Of a DNA stretch of 33,431 nt, positions 17,853-26,386 are shown piece by piece (the stretch's first letter is position 1; every line of letters starts with the position of its first letter). The translations under genes and the position numbers were made by a program. The stretch is taken from the NCBI GenBank assembly GCA_007119615.1, contig SKPH01000015.1, positions 1 through 33,431 on the forward strand, written 5' to 3'. Under the pieces are notes generated by a model, which ran no database searches, was not told the DNA's origin, and saw nothing but the letters and a program-made list of their open reading frames with translations. The DNA is from Syntrophomonadaceae bacterium (lineage in GTDB: Bacteria; Bacillota; Dethiobacteria; DTU022).

Positions 17853-19306
17853 CTGCTGCTTTCTTCTTCTATGCCGGCAATTACCCTGGCCAGTTTCTTT
17901 TTCTGACTCAGATCGGCCTGGCGGCCGATCATAATCCTCTGGGCCTGGGGGGAACCTGCCCCGTGCATCGATTCAGTTCGGTAACCTACAGCAGCCGCAC
18001 CAATTGTTAAATTCTCGATTAAGCGCAACACCCTCATTCTATGCTCGGTTGGAATCTCTGCAGTGCCTTTCAGGTATTTTTCAATATATTTACCTATTAC
18101 AGGGTGGCGGTAATCTTGTTCCGAAGGGAGGGTTACCATCAGGCCACCGGCAATGTCTTCGGCAAGACGGGCTATTTCATATGGGAAGCGGGTTACATTT
18201 TGCTTACATACATTGGCGAGAAGCAAATCAATCAAGTACGTGCCTGATGCGGTAGAACCCCCCTGGCTGGAGCAGGCAATCCCGCAGGCAAATAATGTTT
18301 CGTTGAGATGAACCATCTCGATCAATTTATCTTTAATATGTGAAGCCCCGGCAGCGCCGTTATAATCGGCTGCCAGAGCTGCCGCGCCAATCAGCACATC
18401 GCCTACTCCGACTTTACATCCACCGTAGCTCTGCCGGTGATAGCCGGCGAACCTTTCTACGAGAGGCCCTGTGTAACGATATTCACCGCACATGAAAACA
18501 CGTTCCCAGGGTACAAAAAGATCATCGAAAACAACAAGACACTCATGCCCGCCATAACGGCAATTTCCAGCATCGATTACCCCGTCTTCCAGCTTACGGG
18601 TATCAGAAGACTGGCGGCCGTAAATATAGGTGACTCCCTCAGACCCGCTGGGTACGGCGAAACATACGGCATAATCGGTTTCTTCCTCATTCATGGTCAG
18701 GGTGGGCATAACCAGTATCTCGTGAGCGGAAAGGGCACCGGTCTGATGGGCCTTTGCCCCCCTGATTACAATCCCGTCAGCTGTTTTACGGACTACCCGC
18801 AGGTATAAGTCGGGATCAACCTGTTTTGAGGGACGCAGAGAGCGATCACCCCTTGGATCAGTCATCGCTCCTTCTACAACAAGGTCGTTTTCCTGAACAT
18901 GAAGCAGAAAACGGCGGAAGCGGCGGTGATATTCGATCCCCAGATCACGCTCCAACTCAAATGTGACACTGTCGACGGCATTTATCGCATCCATCCCGAC
19001 ACAACGTTGAAAACAGGCTGCCGTTTTTTGCCCCAAAAGACGCTGCATTTTAACCTTCCTGATCAGGTCATCCGTACTCTGATGCAGGTGGGTAAAACGG
19101 TTAATTTTTTTTCCTGTTAAACCGGAATCCGCCGTCAGTAAATCCGCATATTGAGGATCGTCGGCAAGTTCATAGCTTTTTACCACGGCATTAATGGAGG
19201 GTCTGATCATTGGATGATCTACTATCCCGCCGACCTTCCTCCCAAACATGTAAACATTGAAGTTAATCCGGCGCAAAGATTCCAGGTATTGATCGGCAGT
19301 CAACAT
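17849..19306 (-). CDS. 4-hydroxybutyryl-CoA dehydratase/vinylacetyl-CoA isomerase-like protein (HpaB superfamily)
   Basis: Full-length HpaB-fold homology with C98-x3-C102 (CFQRCVGMDAINAV) and H-x6-C (HRQSYGGC), the spacing of the [4Fe-4S] ligands of 4-BUDH. Confidence 0.8.
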   Translation of the reverse strand: MLTADQYLESLRRINFNVYMFGRKVGGIVDHPMIRPSINAVVKSYELADDPQYADLLTADSGLTGKKINRFTHLHQSTDDLIRKVKMQRLLGQKTAACFQRCVGMDAINAVDSVTFELERDLGIEYHRRFRRFLLHVQENDLVVEGAMTDPRGDRSLRPSKQVDPDLYLRVVRKTADGIVIRGAKAHQTGALSAHEILVMPTLTMNEEETDYAVCFAVPSGSEGVTYIYGRQSSDTRKLEDGVIDAGNCRYGGHECLVVFDDLFVPWERVFMCGEYRYTGPLVERFAGYHRQSYGGCKVGVGDVLIGAAALAADYNGAAGASHIKDKLIEMVHLNETLFACGIACSSQGGSTASGTYLIDLLLANVCKQNVTRFPYEIARLAEDIAGGLMVTLPSEQDYRHPVIGKYIEKYLKGTAEIPTEHRMRVLRLIENLTIGAAAVGYRTESMHGAGSPQAQRIMIGRQADLSQKKKLARVIAGIEEESSS

Positions 19307-19321
19307 CAGCTGTGCAGCTCC

Positions 19322-19711
19322 TTACCGGGCAAAGAGTTCTTTTACAGAATCTTTACTCAGGCTAATGATTGTAAAGACACCAAGCAGAGTACCGAGGGGA
19401 ACGATTAAGCATTCCAAAAAAGCGATAATCAGGCAAAAGTTGTAAGATCGGCGCTGTTTCAGCCTGCTGCCGGCAATCATGATCAAAACTGCAAGAGTCC
19501 AACCGGCAAGAATAATAACAGTCGAAATAATTATAAAGAGCAAGCCGATTAACCCAGGTGCGGGGTCACCACCGTTTAATCCGGAAACAAGGATGGTGAT
19601 CCCGATAACAAAGTGAATAATGGGAAAACAGGCAAATATAGCTGTCATAACCCCCATTACATAATGGAGGTTGCCTAAAACAACAAGAGTGCTTTCTTCA
19701 TTTGAGGCCAC
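19322..19711 (-). CDS. Small membrane protein (DUF4064-like), probable GTG start at 19711
   Basis: Four hydrophobic segments; GGAGG 8 nt before GTG GCC TCA AAT GAA. Confidence 0.65.
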   Translation of the reverse strand: MASNEESTLVVLGNLHYVMGVMTAIFACFPIIHFVIGITILVSGLNGGDPAPGLIGLLFIIISTVIILAGWTLAVLIMIAGSRLKQRRSYNFCLIIAFLECLIVPLGTLLGVFTIISLSKDSVKELFAR

Positions 19712-19942
19712 AATCAACTCCTCCTTTCCAATCCAATAATTGATTTATTTATATTATTTGACAGGGCTGATTTAATTCCTTTTTGTTGTATGCCCGGCAG
19801 TGCGTTACCTCCCAGTTAGAATGTAATCAGCCCGCAGATGATATAAATGCCGAACCGCCTTTACAACTATCTATACTCCGTTTATTTTGAGGATTCAATA
19901 CCAGTTGACGCAAAAACAGGACCTGCCCCCTAACTTACAGGT

Positions 19943-20968
19943 TTAGGAGCCGCCCAAAACTTCTTTAACCGCTTCAATAGTTTTCTCGATATCTATGCGG
20001 CTGACATCTTTATTGGTTGTAAAGCGAATCCGATCCGGTTCAATAACCACTGTTAATATGCCCCGTTTTTCCAATTCATCGCCAAGCTCCCGGATAGACA
20101 AAGTGGTCGGTTTAACGATAACTATATTCGTTTCGACATCATCAGGATTAAAAACTATCCCTTTCATTGCAGCGAGGCCATCAGCCAGAAGTCGGGCATT
20201 GGCGTGATCCTCGGCCAGGCGTTCAACCATAGTTTCCAGGGCAACAACGCCTGCAGCTGCAAAAATTCCGGCCTGGCGCATTCCCCCACCGAGTCGCTTG
20301 CGCCAGCGACGGGCTTCATCTATAAAATCAAGTGAGCCGGCAATGATTGAACCTACCGGGGCGCCCAGGCCCTTGGACAGGCAGAACTGTACTGACGTGG
20401 TGCACGCAGTAAACTCTTTCACCGCTACACCGGATGCGATCGAAGCATTGAAAATCCGGGCCCCGTCAAGGTGTACAGGCAGGTCGTGCCGGCAGGCGAC
20501 ATCATAGACCGCCTCCATGTCCTCGAGAGGCACAACAGTGCCCCCGGCCCGGTTATGAGTGTTTTCCATACAGATTAGCGATGTCGGAGGCAGGTGGATA
20601 TCGTCCTGTCGAATGGCCCACTCAACCAGCTCAGCCGGCAATGATCCCCTTTTCCCGGGCAGCGGTCTGGGTTGGACACCGGCGAAAACAGAAGCCGCGG
20701 CAGCTTCATAATAATAGATGTGCGAATCAGCCTCCAGGATCACCTCGGTCCCGGGCCGGCAGTGCGTCAGTACGGCAATCTGGTTGCCCATGGTTCCGCT
20801 GGGCACAAGCAGGGCCGCTTCCTTTCCGACCATATCTGCCGCCAATTCCTGGAGACGGTTAACCGTGGGATCTTCACCGTATACATCATCTCCCACCTCA
20901 GCTTCAAAGACAGCTTTTCGCATTGCATCAGTAGGCAGAGTAACCGTATCACTTCGTAAATCGATCAA
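19943..20968 (-). CDS. ltaE: Low-specificity L-threonine aldolase
   Basis: MIDLRSDTVTLPTDAMRKA...VGDDVYGEDPTVNRLQ...HLDGARIFNA...CLSKGLGAPVGSII. Confidence 0.95.
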   Translation of the reverse strand: MIDLRSDTVTLPTDAMRKAVFEAEVGDDVYGEDPTVNRLQELAADMVGKEAALLVPSGTMGNQIAVLTHCRPGTEVILEADSHIYYYEAAAASVFAGVQPRPLPGKRGSLPAELVEWAIRQDDIHLPPTSLICMENTHNRAGGTVVPLEDMEAVYDVACRHDLPVHLDGARIFNASIASGVAVKEFTACTTSVQFCLSKGLGAPVGSIIAGSLDFIDEARRWRKRLGGGMRQAGIFAAAGVVALETMVERLAEDHANARLLADGLAAMKGIVFNPDDVETNIVIVKPTTLSIRELGDELEKRGILTVVIEPDRIRFTTNKDVSRIDIEKTIEAVKEVLGGS

Positions 20969-21065
20969 TGTTTCTTCCTCCTATCCAGTGGTCTGATCTT
21001 GTTTGGCTGTTGCCTGCAGGTTTTTACCGGTAAGTACCTGCAGGATTTAAAACCTGAAAATTTAG

Positions 21066-22391
21066 CTATGTAATCCGGAAAAATGACTCCTCGAAATCCG
21101 GGTTATCTTCGTAGCGGCTCATTAATAAGCCCGGCAGGGTGTCAATCTGTTCAAAGAGCGTGGAATCTACTGGAATCCCCGCTTTATTCAGTGCCATGAC
21201 CAGATCTTTCGGATCAGGCGGACATCCCCTGGCGGCAAACATTTTCTGGATATCGGGATGATCTTTATTTTTTGCATACATGCATTGTCCGATCAGAAGT
21301 GTCGCTTTCATGCCCGGGGAAGGCTCCATTGTTTTTCCGGTGAGCACTTCAACTTTTTCCCAGGGCTCTCCTTGCCAGGCCTGGCGGATTGCTGTCAGGA
21401 TTACACCATATAAAACAGAGCAGTAAGTACACAGGGTCTGGTCAAACTTACGGTAATAGATGCCTTCTAATCCCTGTCTGGCAAGTGCTCTCGGCATTTC
21501 ACCCTTCTCATCCCTGACGTATTCAAAGTCATATTCATGAAAAGAAGCTACATCTTCAATCTTCTCACCGATTACCTCAATATCGGAAAGATCAGTAGGA
21601 CGCATCGCTTTATCCGCTGCCGCTGCCAGATGCCCTACATTAACCGGATCATGACCAAGGATCCTGGAGCCGACCATATCGGCGGAAAGAATATCGTTTG
21701 AGGCTGCCAGCAGGTTGGTTCTCCTCATTCGGCCGTCAAAACCGGGACCGCGTTCCAGGCTGTAAATACCATCAATAACTGTAAGCGAAGGCGGCATCGG
21801 ATCGGCTATTCTGGCAACATGATAATGCAAATTCTTCACCGGGTCTGGACTGTGGCATTTTTTGCGGGAAGCGATATCGATTGTTCCCTTGAGATTTTTA
21901 ATTCCAAGGCTGACCACTGTCTGATTATGCGCCTTCATAACCGGCAGATTAACCAGAAAATCACTTTCAAGAATATCTTTATTAAAGTTCAGGTTTATAC
22001 CGTCTCCTAAATCAACCTTTTTAAAAGATCTTTCCATGATATTGATATATTTTACACCGTAACGTTTATTTAAAGTTTCATACCCAAGGGTTGCAAAAGC
22101 ATGGGCGGGGGTTTCAGTATCACTGGGATCAGCTACAATTCCTTCGCCGATGGTGATATCGTCTATACCGTATTCTTTCAACAAGATAACGATATCCTCG
22201 ACTACCCTTGAGGTGGTAATTACTCCCCACTTGGGAAACTTGCAGTGCCTGGTCCATAACACTATGTTCGGCTTGATAAAAACCCTGGCCCCTGAAGGCA
22301 GGTGATCAAGCCCTCCACAGCCGAGTACTACCTTCTTAACCGATTCATAAGGCAATTCGTAACGGGTGACTGCTACGATTTTTTTTGCCAC
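21066..22391 (-). CDS. DUF362 domain-containing protein (GTG start)
   Basis: VFIKPNIVLW, VNLPVMKAHNQTVVSLGIKNLKGTIDIASRK, ILSADMVGSRILGHDP motifs of DUF362; C-terminal Cys-containing region LCTYCSVLYGV...IGQCMYAK...RGCPPDP. Confidence 0.85.
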   Translation of the reverse strand: MAKKIVAVTRYELPYESVKKVVLGCGGLDHLPSGARVFIKPNIVLWTRHCKFPKWGVITTSRVVEDIVILLKEYGIDDITIGEGIVADPSDTETPAHAFATLGYETLNKRYGVKYINIMERSFKKVDLGDGINLNFNKDILESDFLVNLPVMKAHNQTVVSLGIKNLKGTIDIASRKKCHSPDPVKNLHYHVARIADPMPPSLTVIDGIYSLERGPGFDGRMRRTNLLAASNDILSADMVGSRILGHDPVNVGHLAAAADKAMRPTDLSDIEVIGEKIEDVASFHEYDFEYVRDEKGEMPRALARQGLEGIYYRKFDQTLCTYCSVLYGVILTAIRQAWQGEPWEKVEVLTGKTMEPSPGMKATLLIGQCMYAKNKDHPDIQKMFAARGCPPDPKDLVMALNKAGIPVDSTLFEQIDTLPGLLMSRYEDNPDFEESFFRIT

Positions 22392-22669
22392 TCCTGAACG
22401 CCTCCCTGTTTTAGAATAGTTCCAGAACCCGATTTAACGCAGCAGCCTGTCGAAGGCCGGTAAAGCGCCGGTGACAGATACAGATGCCGTCTGTGGCAGG
22501 TCGGCTTTAGTTCACTGAGCGAAAAACAACCCATGTTGTGACGGATTGAAGTGGGCAGACCGGATATTACCAGTATAACAAATTGTACTGATTTGAGGTA
22601 ATCTTAACCGTACTTTTCCTTCCCATTGAACATCTGACATCCTCCACAATGGTCGTTGAATGCCACAGC

Positions 22670-22698
22670 TTGAATACAGGCCCGATTAATGATATGAT
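22670..22698 (+). promoter_or_regulatory. Sigma-70-type promoter for the TPP riboswitch operon
   Basis: TTGAAT - 17 nt - TATGAT immediately upstream of the riboswitch. Confidence 0.7.
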
Positions 22699-22714
22699 TT
22701 ACAAAACAGCATAT

Positions 22715-22806
22715 GGATAAGGGGAGCTGGAGTAACCCGGCTGAGAAAGAACTTTACCTGTTCTGACCCTTTAACCTGATCTGGGTAATGCCAGCGGAGG
22801 GATATC
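22715..22806 (+). ncRNA. TPP riboswitch (THI element)
   Basis: GGGGAGCTGGAGTAACCCGGCTGAGAAAGAACTTTACCTGTTCTGACCCTTTAACCTGATCTGGGTAATGCCAGCGGAGGGA; conserved CTGAGA and ACCTGATCTGGGTAATGCCAGCG blocks. Confidence 0.95.
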
Positions 22807-22824
22807 TACAGCAGTAATTCAGAA

Positions 22825-22858
22825 GCTGTCGCCAACGTTGGCGGCAGTTTTTATTTTA
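22825..22858 (+). terminator. Riboswitch expression-platform terminator
   Basis: GCTGTCGCCAACGTTGGCGGCAG followed by TTTTTATTTT, between the riboswitch and the first gene. Confidence 0.85.
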
Positions 22859-22879
22859 AGCAGAAGAGGAGGGATTGAG

Positions 22880-23170
22880 TTGACCGTATGCAATATCAGT
22901 CTGCAGATTATTCCCCTGGTGGATGAAGAAAAGGTTTATTCCGTCGTCGACCGGGTAATCGAATTAATTGCTGAGTCGGGCGTTAAATACAGTGTCGGTC
23001 CGATGGAGACGACCATGGAAGGAAAACTTGAAGAGTTGCTGGAGATCGTCAAAAAAGCTCAAAATGTGTGTATATCAGCAGGTGCTGAACGTATTCTTTC
23101 AGTGGTCAAGATTGATTACAGTACCAGGGGAGTGACTATGAATGAAAAAGTGGGCAAGTATCAAGTCTAA
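22880..23170 (+). CDS. MTH1187/DUF77-family thiamine(-precursor)-binding protein; probable TTG start at 22880
   Basis: LTVCNISLQIIPLVDEEKVYSVVDRVIELIAESGVKYSVGPMETTMEGKLEELLEIVKKAQ; GAGGAGG upstream of TTG; TPP-riboswitch-controlled. Confidence 0.88.
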   Translation: MTVCNISLQIIPLVDEEKVYSVVDRVIELIAESGVKYSVGPMETTMEGKLEELLEIVKKAQNVCISAGAERILSVVKIDYSTRGVTMNEKVGKYQV

Positions 23171-23921
23171 CCTGCCGGCAGCAGTATTTTTAGGATTAAT
23201 AGTCATCCTGTGGGAACTGATCAGCAGGGCCGCTGCAGTTCCAGCTTACATTTTACCCGCCCCGACAGAGATTGCTGTCGCCCTGGGCGATAACTTTTTG
23301 TTGCTGATAGCCCACACCAGGGTCACTCTTGCCGCTGTTTTGAGCGGGCTGGCCCTGGCTGTCCTGACTGCCTGTATCCTCGCTGTAGCCATGGACCGCT
23401 GGAAGCCGTTAAAGCAGGCTCTTTACCCGGTGCTTGTTATCTCGCAATCCATCCCGATTTTCGCCCTGGCACCATTAATGTTGATCTGGTTCGGGGTTGG
23501 GCTGCTGCCAAAAATACTGATCGTAACCCTGGTCTGCTTCTTCCCCCTGGCAGTCAACCTGGTAGAGGGCCTGAGCCAGGTCGATCCCGAGGCTATCGAC
23601 CTGATGCAGACTATGAAGGCTAACCGCTGGATGATTATGATTTCAGTACAACTGCCTTTCGCCATGCCGTTTTTTTTCTCCGGCTTAAAAATTGCCGCGA
23701 CTTACAGCGTCCTGGGAGCGATCATCGGTGAATGGCTGGGAGCCAGGGCCGGCCTCGGTATCTACATGCTCAGGGCAATGAATTCTTTCCGTACCAGCCA
23801 TCTTTTTGCATCGGTTATTGTTGTAATTCTCTTAAGTCTGGCCCTGTTCAAACTGGTTGAGCTGGCAGGCTGGGCTTCAATGCCCTGGCAAAGACAATCA
23901 AAAGATCAAATGGAGGGATAA
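23142..23921 (+). CDS. ABC transporter permease (ThiX-like, thiamine precursor uptake)
   Basis: SsuC/ThiX-like permease with EAIDLMQTMKANRWMIMISVQLPFAMPFFFSGLKIAATYSVLGAIIGEWLGA. Confidence 0.9.
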   Translation: MKKWASIKSNLPAAVFLGLIVILWELISRAAAVPAYILPAPTEIAVALGDNFLLLIAHTRVTLAAVLSGLALAVLTACILAVAMDRWKPLKQALYPVLVISQSIPIFALAPLMLIWFGVGLLPKILIVTLVCFFPLAVNLVEGLSQVDPEAIDLMQTMKANRWMIMISVQLPFAMPFFFSGLKIAATYSVLGAIIGEWLGARAGLGIYMLRAMNSFRTSHLFASVIVVILLSLALFKLVELAGWASMPWQRQSKDQMEG

Positions 23922-23927
23922 CAGATT

Positions 23928-24923
23928 ATGTTAAATAATATGAAAAAGCAATCTTTGGTTTACTCTCTCGTTACCGTATTGTTGCTGACGGCTTTGGCAC
24001 CGTTGGGATGCGAAGCTGATGATCCTGCTGATCCGGACAGTATTTCAGTTATGCTGGACTGGACCCCGAACACCAATTACAGCGGACTCTATGCTGCTAT
24101 AGAACAAGGTTATTACCTCGAAGAAAACCTTGAGGTTGAATTAATCGAAGCTCCGGGCAGTGTAGTGCCTTTAGTCGCTGCAGGAGAGGCCGAATTTGGC
24201 ATAAGCTACCAGGAGGAGGTAACATATGCCCGTATAAACGACATACCTGTAGTCTCTATTGCCGCGATCATCCAAAATAATACTTCCGGTTTCGCCTCCC
24301 TCGCTCAACGGGGTATTGAAACACCGGCTGACTTCGAAGGCAAGAGTTACGGCGGATGGGGATCACCGGTGGAAGAGGCAATGATCGAAGCGCTGATGAA
24401 TAAATACAACGCAGATATTGGGCAGGTTGATATTATTACCACCGGCGAGATTGATTCGCTGCTCGTCATTCAACGGGAAGCTGATTTTGCCTGGATCTAT
24501 TATGGTTGGACCGGTATCGAAGCAGAGCTGCAGGGAATAGAACTTAACTTTATCGAACTGCGAGAGGAAGAACCGGCACTCGACTATTATACCCCTGTCC
24601 TGATAACCGGTGAAGGACTGATCACCGAAAACCCGGAACTGATCGAAAGGTTTATGCGGGCAACATCCAGAGGTTATCAATTGGCCATTGAAAATCCCGG
24701 GGAAGCTGCCGGAAATCTCCTGGCCCACGCTCCTGAACTGGATGAAGAATTGGTTTTAGCCAGCCAGGAATGGTTGGCCGACCGGTACCGGGGCGAGGCT
24801 GAAATATGGGGTATACAGCATTTAGAAACATGGGAATCCTACAGCCGGTGGCTCTTTGAATTCGGATTGATTGAAGAGATTCCGGACAGTGAGAAAGCCT
24901 TTACAAACGAGTTTTTGAGGTGA
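23928..24923 (+). CDS. ABC transporter substrate-binding lipoprotein (ThiY/NMT1-like)
   Basis: Signal peptide with LAPLGC lipobox; VMLDWTPNTNYSGLYAAIEQGYYLEENLEVELIE typical of HMP/FAMP-binding proteins. Confidence 0.92.
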   Translation: MLNNMKKQSLVYSLVTVLLLTALAPLGCEADDPADPDSISVMLDWTPNTNYSGLYAAIEQGYYLEENLEVELIEAPGSVVPLVAAGEAEFGISYQEEVTYARINDIPVVSIAAIIQNNTSGFASLAQRGIETPADFEGKSYGGWGSPVEEAMIEALMNKYNADIGQVDIITTGEIDSLLVIQREADFAWIYYGWTGIEAELQGIELNFIELREEEPALDYYTPVLITGEGLITENPELIERFMRATSRGYQLAIENPGEAAGNLLAHAPELDEELVLASQEWLADRYRGEAEIWGIQHLETWESYSRWLFEFGLIEEIPDSEKAFTNEFLR

Positions 24924-25687
24924 TCCCTATCGAAAAGCTGCAGCTAAAAGAAGTCAGTTCAACATACTCTTCCGGGGAAGAAAAACTGCCGGTACTCGAT
25001 AGGGTGTCGCTGTCTGTTGGGGCGGGAGAATTTGTATCAGTTATCGGCCCCAGCGGCTCGGGAAAAAGCACAATCCTGAAAATCGCCGCCGGCCTGCTCA
25101 ATCCCGATCGAGGCAAGGTTTTCATCGACAGCTCCGATATCACAGGCAATCCCCAGCTGGTAGGCTATATGCCTCAACAGGATCTTCTGTTTCCCTGGAA
25201 AACGCTGAAACAGAATGCCGCCCTGCCGCTTCTCGCTGCAAAAACAAAAAAGAAAGAGGCTTACGCCCGGGTTGAAGAGATGCTGCCTGTTTTCGGCCTG
25301 GAAGGGTTCGCCGATTACTATCCGTACCAGCTTTCCGGCGGGATGCGCCAGAGGACGGCCCTGATGCGAACGATGCTTATCGACAGCGACTTAATGCTTC
25401 TCGACGAGCCGTTTGGCGCCCTCGATGCCCTAACCCGGGAGAATATGCAGGATTGGCTGCTCAGGATCTGGGAACGTTTCAAACGCTCGGCTCTCTTTGT
25501 TACCCACAGCATCGATGAGGCGATTTACCTGTCAGACCGGGTCTGCGTTATTTCGGAACGGCCGGGGAAAAATGTCCTGGAGCAGGTAATAGAACTGCCC
25601 CGGCCCAGAAAAAAAGAACTGCTGACCACTGAAAAATTTACCTCTTACAAGCAGATGTTGATCGATGCTCTTTCTGTAAAAAGCTAA
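24920..25687 (+). CDS. ABC transporter ATP-binding protein (ThiZ-like)
   Basis: GPSGSGKST Walker A, YQLSGGMRQRTALMR signature, LMLLDEPFGALDALTRE Walker B; overlaps the upstream gene by 4 nt. Confidence 0.95.
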   Translation: MIPIEKLQLKEVSSTYSSGEEKLPVLDRVSLSVGAGEFVSVIGPSGSGKSTILKIAAGLLNPDRGKVFIDSSDITGNPQLVGYMPQQDLLFPWKTLKQNAALPLLAAKTKKKEAYARVEEMLPVFGLEGFADYYPYQLSGGMRQRTALMRTMLIDSDLMLLDEPFGALDALTRENMQDWLLRIWERFKRSALFVTHSIDEAIYLSDRVCVISERPGKNVLEQVIELPRPRKKELLTTEKFTSYKQMLIDALSVKS

Positions 25688-25692
25688 CCCTC

Positions 25693-26355
25693 TTAGTAAG
25701 CGGGAGCGGCAGTCTTAATAATCAGCAGTAAACCGGACTCCAGTTTTATTGCGGCCCGGGGGTCAGTCAGCTCATTGCTCAGGCCGCGTGTTGAGGCAAA
25801 ATGAAGGGTTTCATTTTTAAGCGGGTATTTTAATCCTTCTGTCACTATTCCGCTTGATTCGGCAGTCAGGGAAAAAATTGAGATGTAATCACCGGCGGCG
25901 CCTTGAATAGCAACTTCTTTTTCTGCCAGCAGTATTTCATGACGCTCATCGATTATGGATGCCGGAATGCCGTAGTGAAGCGGTTTCTGGAGCAGCAGTA
26001 AATTTATAAAAGCATGATCAGCCCTTCTGCCGCCTAAGGCGCCAATGATTAAAATATCCCCGGGTCGTGCTTTTATAGCCTGATCCAATGCCAGCTCCAG
26101 GTCGGATTTGTCTTTTTCAGAGGGATGTTCAATTAGTTGAGGGTTAAACTCCTTCATCTTATGCCGATCACCGGGATCGAGGGAATCGAGATCTCCAATC
26201 ACCAGGTCCGGCTTCAATCCCAGCTCCAGGGCATGCCTGGTGCCCCCGTTCACGCAGTAGACAAGATCGTCAGCCTTAATCAAGCCGCGATAAAAATCCA
26301 GTTCATTCAGATCACCGTTGGCAATAATAACAACCCGCTTGGGGAACATTCGCAA
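25693..26355 (-). CDS. Thiamine pyrophosphokinase
   Basis: VYCVNGGTRHALELGLKPDLVIGDLDSL, EKDKSDLELALDQAI, LGGRRADHAFINLLLL; convergent with the ThiXYZ operon. Confidence 0.93.
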   Translation of the reverse strand: MRMFPKRVVIIANGDLNELDFYRGLIKADDLVYCVNGGTRHALELGLKPDLVIGDLDSLDPGDRHKMKEFNPQLIEHPSEKDKSDLELALDQAIKARPGDILIIGALGGRRADHAFINLLLLQKPLHYGIPASIIDERHEILLAEKEVAIQGAAGDYISIFSLTAESSGIVTEGLKYPLKNETLHFASTRGLSNELTDPRAAIKLESGLLLIIKTAAPAY

Positions 26356-26386
26356 AGCCTACTTCCATTTTCTGCCCGTTTAGAAC

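Noticed and set aside
20581-20996. Overlapping plus-strand ORFs opposite threonine aldolase
   Set aside because: Antisense shadow ORFs in high-GC coding sequence; no protein family features.
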